Shown: one piece after another, positions 1 to 9,903 of the stretch | Layout of the letters: every line of letters starts with the position of its first letter | Numbering within the stretch: the stretch's first letter is position 1 | DNA from: Anomaloglossus baeobatrachus | Lineage: Eukaryota > Chordata > Amphibia > Anura > Aromobatidae | Direction: 5' to 3' | Length of the DNA: 64,000 bases | Assembly: GCF_048569485.1 (NCBI RefSeq) | Contig: NW_027442222.1 | Location: 1 to 64,000, forward strand | Program-made: the position numbers and the translations under genes | The notes under the pieces: model-generated | The model's database searches: none | The model's input: only the letters and a program-made list of their open reading frames with translations | Told to the model about the DNA's origin: nothing

Positions 1-284
1 GTTTCGGCTGCGAAACCAACAACTAGTAGCTCTCTACTCCACTTGGGTAAGATGCCTGGGTGGACGCTGGGAGCAACGACAAGGCTCAACCAGGCTTCGG
101 CTTGGGGGAGCACCGAAGATCCCTGACCCTTGCTGTGGCCTTCTGGCTCGGAGGGACGGGGTTGATTTTTGGGGACCCTCTCCTCACGGAGGGGTCCACA
201 CGAATCCTAGCCTTTGCACTGTTTTTGGTGTGACTTCGGTCATGCATTTTTTGCGGTGCTTTGGAAAGCTTCATTAAATCAAAA
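1..284 (+). mobile_element. 3' end of a U2-targeted non-LTR retrotransposon (partial, runs off the left edge)
   Basis: This stretch is unlike the repeat unit and stops exactly where U2 sequence begins at nt 38, which is the junction used by the LINE at 42901-46352. It ends in TTAAATCAAAA, nearly the same tail as that LINE (TTAAATCAAA), but the rest is unrelated to the other element's 3' UTR. No convincing coding sequence is seen, so it reads as a 3' UTR. It is rich in inverted repeats: 1-6/11-16, 25-29/34-38, 95-100/113-118, 173-183/188-197 (one bulge) and 231-234/239-242 closing a TTCG loop. LINE reverse transcriptases of site-specific families often recognise such structured tails; that role is inferred here. 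It could instead be the tail of a SINE moved by such a LINE. The body lies outside the window, so family is not proven. Confidence 0.75.
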
Positions 285-435
285 ATCTGTTCTTATCAGT
301 TTAATATCTGATACGTCCCCTATCTGGGGACCATATATTAAATGGATTTTTAGAACAGGGAGATGGAAAAAGAGCTTGCTCTGTCCACTCCACGCATTGA
401 CCTGGTATTGCAGTACCTCCAGGAACGGTGCACCC
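285..435 (+). pseudogene. U2 snRNA gene, 3' part only (nt 38-188), cut by the left element
   Basis: Sequence matches U2 nt 38-188 without visible change and is followed by the usual 3' box at 448-462. The 5' 37 nt, including most of the branch-point-recognition sequence, and the promoter are separated by the element that occupies 1-284. It lies in phase with the array: its virtual start at 248 is 1,578 bp before the next U2 gene. As it stands it cannot give a working U2 RNA. Confidence 0.93.
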
Positions 436-892
436 CTTCTTAACCCAGTTTCCAAAAGCAGAACTCAATTCACCTGATTCATATTAGCCCGATTTAATGA
501 ATTGGAAGAAAGCATACGTCTTCATATGCACCTCAATTTGGCCCATTCACTTTTCACACTTCCTCCTTTTGTTTTTTATCTTTCACACTTTTGACTTTCT
601 TTATTCATCCAAATAGCAAACTCATCACCACTCAACCTGACCAACTCGGCTATGTCCCCGTGCTGCAGTTCTCTGTCTTATCTAGATCATTTGCAATTGA
701 ATGGAATAGATCCCTTTTGGACAAAGTGGATTCACCTGCTGCTGCAGTGACCACAGGTGTGATAACATCTAGAATTGGCATCTGGTGCGATCTCTCCGCT
801 TCCACTCCAAAGAAAGTTACCTGTTTATTCCTATCATGCATTGGTTTTTGGGGTTTTCTTTGAGTAATGATGATCTCTTTAGTAGTCTGTTG

Positions 893-906
893 GCGCCCTC
901 TCCTGG
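893..906 (-). promoter_or_regulatory. CTCF-like motif in the spacer (representative)
   Basis: Read on the minus strand the site is CCAGGAGAGGGCGC, which fits 13 of 14 positions of the core CTCF consensus CCASYAGRKGGCRC. It lies 920-933 bp upstream of the U2 start at 1826 and recurs at this offset across the array (for example 2471-2484). Binding is not shown by sequence alone; similar GCGCCCTCT strings also occur in vertebrate transposon ends. Confidence 0.5.
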
Positions 907-1327
907 AGGAATAGTTTGCTTGCTCTTGGACATTCTAAAAGAGAGGTCATGATAGACATTGAGCTTCTGAGCTCAATTGGGGACAGTCATGGGTGATGAA
1001 TGTTTGCAACCTACTGCGAAGCCTCATACCGCAATATAAGGAACGTCAAATACTAAGAAAGGGCGGCCTATGAAAGAATTACTACTTTCAATAAGTACAC
1101 TTAAACGGCTAATTGGGAATAGAAAAACTGTAAAAAGCCCTCTGAGAAAGCCCCCCTCTAACCTTTGATAGTAAGCTTTTCTGTAGTCTGCCTGTTGATG
1201 TATTTTCCGTTTGAACTGTGCACAACATGAAGAGACGGAACACTGGCGGCTTGTCACAATGCCCCCCGATGACATCACAATAGCGCTGCTGCCTAGAAAA
1301 CAAGCTGCGCAGAAGAAGTTGTTCTTT

Positions 1328-1342
1328 GGGTGGGAGGGTGGG
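1328..1342 (+). other. G-quadruplex motif with one-base loops (representative)
   Basis: GGGTGGGAGGGTGGG has four G3 runs with three single-base loops, a pattern known to give very stable parallel quadruplexes. It is 484-498 bp upstream of the U2 start and lies in a G-rich, purine-rich segment (about 1320-1480) that has a second, looser candidate at 1435-1460. It is repeated in every unit (for example 63177-63191). Confidence 0.8.
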
Positions 1343-1587
1343 CTAGTGGAAGGAGGGGGCAATCTCTTTTTTTCCCGGGTGGTAGGGGGATGACAGGAGA
1401 AGGGAAGCGGGTGGTGAGAAAGGTACAGAGGGCAGGGTTTGGGGGCTGGGAAGGAAAGGGAAAAGATTAGGGTTTGGGGATGATGAAAGGGCTTTCTACG
1501 GGTAAGGATGGCAAAGGGTGGCAGTGACGGAAAGTCAGGCAACCTGTCCTGTCCGTCTTTTTGTATCGTGAATTGGAAAGACTGCAA

Positions 1588-1648
1588 GGGGGAGGGGAGT
1601 TGCTTGCGCCCTAAAGGAGGAGTTATTCAGATTCATTGCAGTGGGCGG
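1588..1648 (+). promoter_or_regulatory. Candidate distal enhancer region of U2 copy 1 (GC boxes)
   Basis: A G-rich Sp1-like stretch (GGGGGAGGGGAG, 1588-1599) and a GC box (GGGCGG, 1643-1648) lie about 180-240 bp upstream of U2, where vertebrate snRNA genes have the distal sequence element. A clean octamer (ATTTGCAT) is not visible, so Oct-1 dependence is unclear. The same region precedes every copy; one copy (start 17606) has an A-to-T change inside it. Confidence 0.4.
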
Positions 1649-1761
1649 CGGCTGCAAAACGCACCATTCTTCTTGTTTTGGCTCTGCAAAGCAGCCTTTT
1701 CAAGGGTTGGCTTGGGTGACAAAATGTCTTGTGTAGGCGTGGGTTTGTCTCCCTCTCGCTC

Positions 1762-1777
1762 TCTCTCCCTAAGATGT
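1762..1777 (+). promoter_or_regulatory. Candidate proximal sequence element (PSE) of U2 copy 1
   Basis: The stretch TCTCTCCCTAAGATGTG lies at about -64 to -49, where vertebrate snRNA genes carry the PSE bound by SNAPc. The call rests mainly on position; PSE sequence varies widely between classes and I cannot align it to a fish consensus here. No TATA box follows at -25, as expected for an RNA polymerase II snRNA gene. The element recurs at this offset before each U2 copy. Confidence 0.45.
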
Positions 1778-1825
1778 GTCCGGCATAGGCCAGGGTGCCA
1801 CTCGAGGCCCAAACCAATTCTGGTT

Positions 1826-2013
1826 ATCGCTTCTCGGCCTTTTGGCTAAGATCAAGTGTAGTATCTGTTCTTATCAGTTTAATATCTGATACGTCCCCTA
1901 TCTGGGGACCATATATTAAATGGATTTTTAGAACAGGGAGATGGAAAAAGAGCTTGCTCTGTCCACTCCACGCATTGACCTGGTATTGCAGTACCTCCAG
2001 GAACGGTGCACCC
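1826..2013 (+). ncRNA. RNU2: U2 spliceosomal snRNA, copy 1
   Basis: U2 is the RNA core of the U2 snRNP, which pairs with the intron branch site in the nucleus and with U6 in the catalytic spliceosome. The gene is 188 nt, the same length as human U2. Visible parts: the 5' start ATCGCTTCTCGGCC; stem I (GGCC/GGCT around a T4 loop); branch-point-recognition GTAGTA at 1858-1863 (nt 33-38); stem IIa TATCAG/CTGATA (nt 47-52/61-66); stem IIb GTCCCC/GGGGAC (nt 68-73/79-84); Sm site ATTTTTAG at 1924-1931; stem III AGAGC/GCTCT at 1949-1953/1956-1960; and a 3' stem-loop ending in GGTGCACCC. Stems IIb and III differ from human by paired, compensating changes. A 3' box (GTTTCCAAAAGCAGA) lies at 2026-2040. 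Transcription by RNA polymerase II from an snRNA-type promoter is expected. The exact mature 3' end (nt 187 or 188) is uncertain. Confidence 0.98.
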
Positions 2014-3403
2014 CTTCTTAACCCAGTTTCCAAAAGCAGAACTCAATTCACCTGATTCATATTAGCCCGATTTAATGAATTGGAAGAAAGCATACGTCTT
2101 CATATGCACCTCAATTTGGCCCATTCACTTTTCACACTTCCTCCTTTTGTTTTTTATCTTTCACACTTTTGACTTTCTTTATTCATCCAAATAGCAAACT
2201 CATCACCACTCAACCTGACCAACTCGGCTATGTCCCCGTGCTGCAGTTCTCTGTCTTATCTAGATCATTTGCAATTGAATGGAATAGATCCCTTTTGGAC
2301 AAAGTGGATTCACCTGCTGCTGCAGTGACCACAGGTGTGATAACATCTAGAATTGGCATCTGGTGCGATCTCTCCGCTTCCACTCCAAAGAAAGTTACCT
2401 GTTTATTCCTATCATGCATTGGTTTTTGGGGTTTTCTTTGAGTAATGATGATCTCTTTAGTAGTCTGTTGGCGCCCTCTCCTGGAGGAATAGTTTGCTTG
2501 CTCTTGGACATTCTAAAAGAGAGGTCATGATAGACATTGAGCTTCTGAGCTCAATTGGGGACAGTCATGGGTGATGAATGTTTGCAACCTACTGCGAAGC
2601 CTCATACCGCAATATAAGGAACGTCAAATACTAAGAAAGGGCGGCCTATGAAAGAATTACTACTTTCAATAAGTACACTTAAACGGCTAATTGGGAATAG
2701 AAAAACTGTAAAAAGCCCTCTGAGAAAGCCCCCCTCTAACCTTTGATAGTAAGCTTTTCTGTAGTCTGCCTGTTGATGTATTTTCCGTTTGAACTGTGCA
2801 CAACATGAAGAGACGGAACACTGGCGGCTTGTCACAATGCCCCCCGATGACATCACAATAGCGCTGCTGCCTAGAAAACAAGCTGCGCAGAAGAAGTTGT
2901 TCTTTGGGTGGGAGGGTGGGCTAGTGGAAGGAGGGGGCAATCTCTTTTTTTCCCGGGTGGTAGGGGGATGACAGGAGAAGGGAAGCGGGTGGTGAGAAAG
3001 GTACAGAGGGCAGGGTTTGGGGGCTGGGAAGGAAAGGGAAAAGATTAGGGTTTGGGGATGATGAAAGGGCTTTCTACGGGTAAGGATGGCAAAGGGTGGC
3101 AGTGACGGAAAGTCAGGCAACCTGTCCTGTCCGTCTTTTTGTATCGTGAATTGGAAAGACTGCAAGGGGGAGGGGAGTTGCTTGCGCCCTAAAGGAGGAG
3201 TTATTCAGATTCATTGCAGTGGGCGGCGGCTGCAAAACGCACCATTCTTCTTGTTTTGGCTCTGCAAAGCAGCCTTTTCAAGGGTTGGCTTGGGTGACAA
3301 AATGTCTTGTGTAGGCGTGGGTTTGTCTCCCTCTCGCTCTCTCTCCCTAAGATGTGTCCGGCATAGGCCAGGGTGCCACTCGAGGCCCAAACCAATTCTG
3401 GTT
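2014..3403 (+). repeat. Spacer of the U2 unit (representative)
   Basis: This 1,390-bp spacer stands for all others. In order it holds the 3' box; a pyrimidine-rich tract (2121-2188); AT-rich unique sequence without a recognisable gene; a CTCF-like motif (2471-2484, minus strand); a perfect 7-bp inverted repeat with a 4-nt loop (2537-2554); more unique sequence; a G-rich segment (about 2900-3070) with a short-loop G-quadruplex motif (2906-2920); and the U2 promoter. No tRNA, 5S rRNA, U1 or U5 gene is seen. Open frames up to 187 codons occur on both strands but show no recognisable protein; their repetition reflects array homogenisation, not selection. Confidence 0.9.
2026..2040 (+). terminator. 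U2 3' box (representative, copy 1)
   Basis: GTTTCCAAAAGCAGA fits the metazoan snRNA 3' box GTTTN0-3AAARNNAGA and begins 13 bp after the mature 3' end. This element directs Integrator-dependent 3' end formation. The identical element follows all 37 whole genes and both 3' U2 fragments (448-462 and 46516-46530). Confidence 0.93.
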
Positions 3404-3591
3404 ATCGCTTCTCGGCCTTTTGGCTAAGATCAAGTGTAGTATCTGTTCTTATCAGTTTAATATCTGATACGTCCCCTATCTGGGGACCATATATTAAATG
3501 GATTTTTAGAACAGGGAGATGGAAAAAGAGCTTGCTCTGTCCACTCCACGCATTGACCTGGTATTGCAGTACCTCCAGGAACGGTGCACCC
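3404..3591 (+). ncRNA. RNU2: U2 snRNA, copy 2
   Basis: Same sequence as copy 1 as far as I can see. 3' box at 3604-3618. Confidence 0.98.
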
Positions 3592-4981
3592 CTTCTTAAC
3601 CCAGTTTCCAAAAGCAGAACTCAATTCACCTGATTCATATTAGCCCGATTTAATGAATTGGAAGAAAGCATACGTCTTCATATGCACCTCAATTTGGCCC
3701 ATTCACTTTTCACACTTCCTCCTTTTGTTTTTTATCTTTCACACTTTTGACTTTCTTTATTCATCCAAATAGCAAACTCATCACCACTCAACCTGACCAA
3801 CTCGGCTATGTCCCCGTGCTGCAGTTCTCTGTCTTATCTAGATCATTTGCAATTGAATGGAATAGATCCCTTTTGGACAAAGTGGATTCACCTGCTGCTG
3901 CAGTGACCACAGGTGTGATAACATCTAGAATTGGCATCTGGTGCGATCTCTCCGCTTCCACTCCAAAGAAAGTTACCTGTTTATTCCTATCATGCATTGG
4001 TTTTTGGGGTTTTCTTTGAGTAATGATGATCTCTTTAGTAGTCTGTTGGCGCCCTCTCCTGGAGGAATAGTTTGCTTGCTCTTGGACATTCTAAAAGAGA
4101 GGTCATGATAGACATTGAGCTTCTGAGCTCAATTGGGGACAGTCATGGGTGATGAATGTTTGCAACCTACTGCGAAGCCTCATACCGCAATATAAGGAAC
4201 GTCAAATACTAAGAAAGGGCGGCCTATGAAAGAATTACTACTTTCAATAAGTACACTTAAACGGCTAATTGGGAATAGAAAAACTGTAAAAAGCCCTCTG
4301 AGAAAGCCCCCCTCTAACCTTTGATAGTAAGCTTTTCTGTAGTCTGCCTGTTGATGTATTTTCCGTTTGAACTGTGCACAACATGAAGAGACGGAACACT
4401 GGCGGCTTGTCACAATGCCCCCCGATGACATCACAATAGCGCTGCTGCCTAGAAAACAAGCTGCGCAGAAGAAGTTGTTCTTTGGGTGGGAGGGTGGGCT
4501 AGTGGAAGGAGGGGGCAATCTCTTTTTTTCCCGGGTGGTAGGGGGATGACAGGAGAAGGGAAGCGGGTGGTGAGAAAGGTACAGAGGGCAGGGTTTGGGG
4601 GCTGGGAAGGAAAGGGAAAAGATTAGGGTTTGGGGATGATGAAAGGGCTTTCTACGGGTAAGGATGGCAAAGGGTGGCAGTGACGGAAAGTCAGGCAACC
4701 TGTCCTGTCCGTCTTTTTGTATCGTGAATTGGAAAGACTGCAAGGGGGAGGGGAGTTGCTTGCGCCCTAAAGGAGGAGTTATTCAGATTCATTGCAGTGG
4801 GCGGCGGCTGCAAAACGCACCATTCTTCTTGTTTTGGCTCTGCAAAGCAGCCTTTTCAAGGGTTGGCTTGGGTGACAAAATGTCTTGTGTAGGCGTGGGT
4901 TTGTCTCCCTCTCGCTCTCTCTCCCTAAGATGTGTCCGGCATAGGCCAGGGTGCCACTCGAGGCCCAAACCAATTCTGGTT

Positions 4982-5169
4982 ATCGCTTCTCGGCCTTTTG
5001 GCTAAGATCAAGTGTAGTATCTGTTCTTATCAGTTTAATATCTGATACGTCCCCTATCTGGGGACCATATATTAAATGGATTTTTAGAACAGGGAGATGG
5101 AAAAAGAGCTTGCTCTGTCCACTCCACGCATTGACCTGGTATTGCAGTACCTCCAGGAACGGTGCACCC
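4982..5169 (+). ncRNA. RNU2: U2 snRNA, copy 3
   Basis: Whole gene, 3' box at 5182-5196. Confidence 0.98.
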
Positions 5170-6559
5170 CTTCTTAACCCAGTTTCCAAAAGCAGAACTC
5201 AATTCACCTGATTCATATTAGCCCGATTTAATGAATTGGAAGAAAGCATACGTCTTCATATGCACCTCAATTTGGCCCATTCACTTTTCACACTTCCTCC
5301 TTTTGTTTTTTATCTTTCACACTTTTGACTTTCTTTATTCATCCAAATAGCAAACTCATCACCACTCAACCTGACCAACTCGGCTATGTCCCCGTGCTGC
5401 AGTTCTCTGTCTTATCTAGATCATTTGCAATTGAATGGAATAGATCCCTTTTGGACAAAGTGGATTCACCTGCTGCTGCAGTGACCACAGGTGTGATAAC
5501 ATCTAGAATTGGCATCTGGTGCGATCTCTCCGCTTCCACTCCAAAGAAAGTTACCTGTTTATTCCTATCATGCATTGGTTTTTGGGGTTTTCTTTGAGTA
5601 ATGATGATCTCTTTAGTAGTCTGTTGGCGCCCTCTCCTGGAGGAATAGTTTGCTTGCTCTTGGACATTCTAAAAGAGAGGTCATGATAGACATTGAGCTT
5701 CTGAGCTCAATTGGGGACAGTCATGGGTGATGAATGTTTGCAACCTACTGCGAAGCCTCATACCGCAATATAAGGAACGTCAAATACTAAGAAAGGGCGG
5801 CCTATGAAAGAATTACTACTTTCAATAAGTACACTTAAACGGCTAATTGGGAATAGAAAAACTGTAAAAAGCCCTCTGAGAAAGCCCCCCTCTAACCTTT
5901 GATAGTAAGCTTTTCTGTAGTCTGCCTGTTGATGTATTTTCCGTTTGAACTGTGCACAACATGAAGAGACGGAACACTGGCGGCTTGTCACAATGCCCCC
6001 CGATGACATCACAATAGCGCTGCTGCCTAGAAAACAAGCTGCGCAGAAGAAGTTGTTCTTTGGGTGGGAGGGTGGGCTAGTGGAAGGAGGGGGCAATCTC
6101 TTTTTTTCCCGGGTGGTAGGGGGATGACAGGAGAAGGGAAGCGGGTGGTGAGAAAGGTACAGAGGGCAGGGTTTGGGGGCTGGGAAGGAAAGGGAAAAGA
6201 TTAGGGTTTGGGGATGATGAAAGGGCTTTCTACGGGTAAGGATGGCAAAGGGTGGCAGTGACGGAAAGTCAGGCAACCTGTCCTGTCCGTCTTTTTGTAT
6301 CGTGAATTGGAAAGACTGCAAGGGGGAGGGGAGTTGCTTGCGCCCTAAAGGAGGAGTTATTCAGATTCATTGCAGTGGGCGGCGGCTGCAAAACGCACCA
6401 TTCTTCTTGTTTTGGCTCTGCAAAGCAGCCTTTTCAAGGGTTGGCTTGGGTGACAAAATGTCTTGTGTAGGCGTGGGTTTGTCTCCCTCTCGCTCTCTCT
6501 CCCTAAGATGTGTCCGGCATAGGCCAGGGTGCCACTCGAGGCCCAAACCAATTCTGGTT

Positions 6560-6747
6560 ATCGCTTCTCGGCCTTTTGGCTAAGATCAAGTGTAGTATCT
6601 GTTCTTATCAGTTTAATATCTGATACGTCCCCTATCTGGGGACCATATATTAAATGGATTTTTAGAACAGGGAGATGGAAAAAGAGCTTGCTCTGTCCAC
6701 TCCACGCATTGACCTGGTATTGCAGTACCTCCAGGAACGGTGCACCC
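6560..6747 (+). ncRNA. RNU2: U2 snRNA, copy 4
   Basis: Whole gene, 3' box at 6760-6774. The spacer after it carries a private C-to-T change at 6941. Confidence 0.98.
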
Positions 6748-6940
6748 CTTCTTAACCCAGTTTCCAAAAGCAGAACTCAATTCACCTGATTCATATTAGC
6801 CCGATTTAATGAATTGGAAGAAAGCATACGTCTTCATATGCACCTCAATTTGGCCCATTCACTTTTCACACTTCCTCCTTTTGTTTTTTATCTTTCACAC
6901 TTTTGACTTTCTTTATTCATCCAAATAGCAAACTCATCAC

Positions 6941-6941
6941 T
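6941..6941. other. Private substitution in one spacer (C to T)
   Basis: All other units read CACTCAACCT here; this one reads TACTCAACCT. It lies about 190 bp after the U2 gene, outside any recognised signal. Confidence 0.85.
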
Positions 6942-8137
6942 ACTCAACCTGACCAACTCGGCTATGTCCCCGTGCTGCAGTTCTCTGTCTTATCTAGATC
7001 ATTTGCAATTGAATGGAATAGATCCCTTTTGGACAAAGTGGATTCACCTGCTGCTGCAGTGACCACAGGTGTGATAACATCTAGAATTGGCATCTGGTGC
7101 GATCTCTCCGCTTCCACTCCAAAGAAAGTTACCTGTTTATTCCTATCATGCATTGGTTTTTGGGGTTTTCTTTGAGTAATGATGATCTCTTTAGTAGTCT
7201 GTTGGCGCCCTCTCCTGGAGGAATAGTTTGCTTGCTCTTGGACATTCTAAAAGAGAGGTCATGATAGACATTGAGCTTCTGAGCTCAATTGGGGACAGTC
7301 ATGGGTGATGAATGTTTGCAACCTACTGCGAAGCCTCATACCGCAATATAAGGAACGTCAAATACTAAGAAAGGGCGGCCTATGAAAGAATTACTACTTT
7401 CAATAAGTACACTTAAACGGCTAATTGGGAATAGAAAAACTGTAAAAAGCCCTCTGAGAAAGCCCCCCTCTAACCTTTGATAGTAAGCTTTTCTGTAGTC
7501 TGCCTGTTGATGTATTTTCCGTTTGAACTGTGCACAACATGAAGAGACGGAACACTGGCGGCTTGTCACAATGCCCCCCGATGACATCACAATAGCGCTG
7601 CTGCCTAGAAAACAAGCTGCGCAGAAGAAGTTGTTCTTTGGGTGGGAGGGTGGGCTAGTGGAAGGAGGGGGCAATCTCTTTTTTTCCCGGGTGGTAGGGG
7701 GATGACAGGAGAAGGGAAGCGGGTGGTGAGAAAGGTACAGAGGGCAGGGTTTGGGGGCTGGGAAGGAAAGGGAAAAGATTAGGGTTTGGGGATGATGAAA
7801 GGGCTTTCTACGGGTAAGGATGGCAAAGGGTGGCAGTGACGGAAAGTCAGGCAACCTGTCCTGTCCGTCTTTTTGTATCGTGAATTGGAAAGACTGCAAG
7901 GGGGAGGGGAGTTGCTTGCGCCCTAAAGGAGGAGTTATTCAGATTCATTGCAGTGGGCGGCGGCTGCAAAACGCACCATTCTTCTTGTTTTGGCTCTGCA
8001 AAGCAGCCTTTTCAAGGGTTGGCTTGGGTGACAAAATGTCTTGTGTAGGCGTGGGTTTGTCTCCCTCTCGCTCTCTCTCCCTAAGATGTGTCCGGCATAG
8101 GCCAGGGTGCCACTCGAGGCCCAAACCAATTCTGGTT

Positions 8138-8325
8138 ATCGCTTCTCGGCCTTTTGGCTAAGATCAAGTGTAGTATCTGTTCTTATCAGTTTAATATCTG
8201 ATACGTCCCCTATCTGGGGACCATATATTAAATGGATTTTTAGAACAGGGAGATGGAAAAAGAGCTTGCTCTGTCCACTCCACGCATTGACCTGGTATTG
8301 CAGTACCTCCAGGAACGGTGCACCC
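8138..8325 (+). ncRNA. RNU2: U2 snRNA, copy 5
   Basis: Whole gene, 3' box at 8338-8352. Confidence 0.98.
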
Positions 8326-9715
8326 CTTCTTAACCCAGTTTCCAAAAGCAGAACTCAATTCACCTGATTCATATTAGCCCGATTTAATGAATTGGAAGAA
8401 AGCATACGTCTTCATATGCACCTCAATTTGGCCCATTCACTTTTCACACTTCCTCCTTTTGTTTTTTATCTTTCACACTTTTGACTTTCTTTATTCATCC
8501 AAATAGCAAACTCATCACCACTCAACCTGACCAACTCGGCTATGTCCCCGTGCTGCAGTTCTCTGTCTTATCTAGATCATTTGCAATTGAATGGAATAGA
8601 TCCCTTTTGGACAAAGTGGATTCACCTGCTGCTGCAGTGACCACAGGTGTGATAACATCTAGAATTGGCATCTGGTGCGATCTCTCCGCTTCCACTCCAA
8701 AGAAAGTTACCTGTTTATTCCTATCATGCATTGGTTTTTGGGGTTTTCTTTGAGTAATGATGATCTCTTTAGTAGTCTGTTGGCGCCCTCTCCTGGAGGA
8801 ATAGTTTGCTTGCTCTTGGACATTCTAAAAGAGAGGTCATGATAGACATTGAGCTTCTGAGCTCAATTGGGGACAGTCATGGGTGATGAATGTTTGCAAC
8901 CTACTGCGAAGCCTCATACCGCAATATAAGGAACGTCAAATACTAAGAAAGGGCGGCCTATGAAAGAATTACTACTTTCAATAAGTACACTTAAACGGCT
9001 AATTGGGAATAGAAAAACTGTAAAAAGCCCTCTGAGAAAGCCCCCCTCTAACCTTTGATAGTAAGCTTTTCTGTAGTCTGCCTGTTGATGTATTTTCCGT
9101 TTGAACTGTGCACAACATGAAGAGACGGAACACTGGCGGCTTGTCACAATGCCCCCCGATGACATCACAATAGCGCTGCTGCCTAGAAAACAAGCTGCGC
9201 AGAAGAAGTTGTTCTTTGGGTGGGAGGGTGGGCTAGTGGAAGGAGGGGGCAATCTCTTTTTTTCCCGGGTGGTAGGGGGATGACAGGAGAAGGGAAGCGG
9301 GTGGTGAGAAAGGTACAGAGGGCAGGGTTTGGGGGCTGGGAAGGAAAGGGAAAAGATTAGGGTTTGGGGATGATGAAAGGGCTTTCTACGGGTAAGGATG
9401 GCAAAGGGTGGCAGTGACGGAAAGTCAGGCAACCTGTCCTGTCCGTCTTTTTGTATCGTGAATTGGAAAGACTGCAAGGGGGAGGGGAGTTGCTTGCGCC
9501 CTAAAGGAGGAGTTATTCAGATTCATTGCAGTGGGCGGCGGCTGCAAAACGCACCATTCTTCTTGTTTTGGCTCTGCAAAGCAGCCTTTTCAAGGGTTGG
9601 CTTGGGTGACAAAATGTCTTGTGTAGGCGTGGGTTTGTCTCCCTCTCGCTCTCTCTCCCTAAGATGTGTCCGGCATAGGCCAGGGTGCCACTCGAGGCCC
9701 AAACCAATTCTGGTT

Positions 9716-9903
9716 ATCGCTTCTCGGCCTTTTGGCTAAGATCAAGTGTAGTATCTGTTCTTATCAGTTTAATATCTGATACGTCCCCTATCTGGGGACC
9801 ATATATTAAATGGATTTTTAGAACAGGGAGATGGAAAAAGAGCTTGCTCTGTCCACTCCACGCATTGACCTGGTATTGCAGTACCTCCAGGAACGGTGCA
9901 CCC
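9716..9903 (+). ncRNA. RNU2: U2 snRNA, copy 6
   Basis: Whole gene, 3' box at 9916-9930. Confidence 0.98.

Noticed and set aside
686-693. Octamer-like ATTTGCAA
   Set aside because: It is over 1.1 kb upstream of U2, not at the distal-element position, and differs from ATTTGCAT.
591-863. 90-codon plus-strand frame and its 63-codon antisense partner in the spacer
   Set aside because: Both lie in AT-rich spacer, have no recognisable features and are copied only as part of the unit.
1268-1277. CRE-like TGACATCA
   Set aside because: It is about 550 bp upstream of U2, one base off the consensus, and has no supporting context.
1466-1480. Telomere-like TTAGGGTTTGGGG
   Set aside because: A single short match in a G-rich segment; no tandem telomeric repeats.
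1024-1587. 187-codon minus-strand open frame, repeated in nearly every unit
   Set aside because: It is low-complexity Pro/Ser-rich translation of the G-rich segment, matches no family I know, and its repetition follows from array homogenisation. In units with small indels the frame is broken without other change.
1508-1849. 113-codon plus-strand frame ending in the U2 gene
   Set aside because: It runs through the U2 promoter and into the RNA gene; it has no domain and no sign of coding selection.
2014-3403. Other RNA genes in the spacer (U1, U5, 5S rRNA, tRNA)
   Set aside because: Diagnostic strings such as the U1 5' end or the U5 loop were not found, nor tRNA-like boxes in order.
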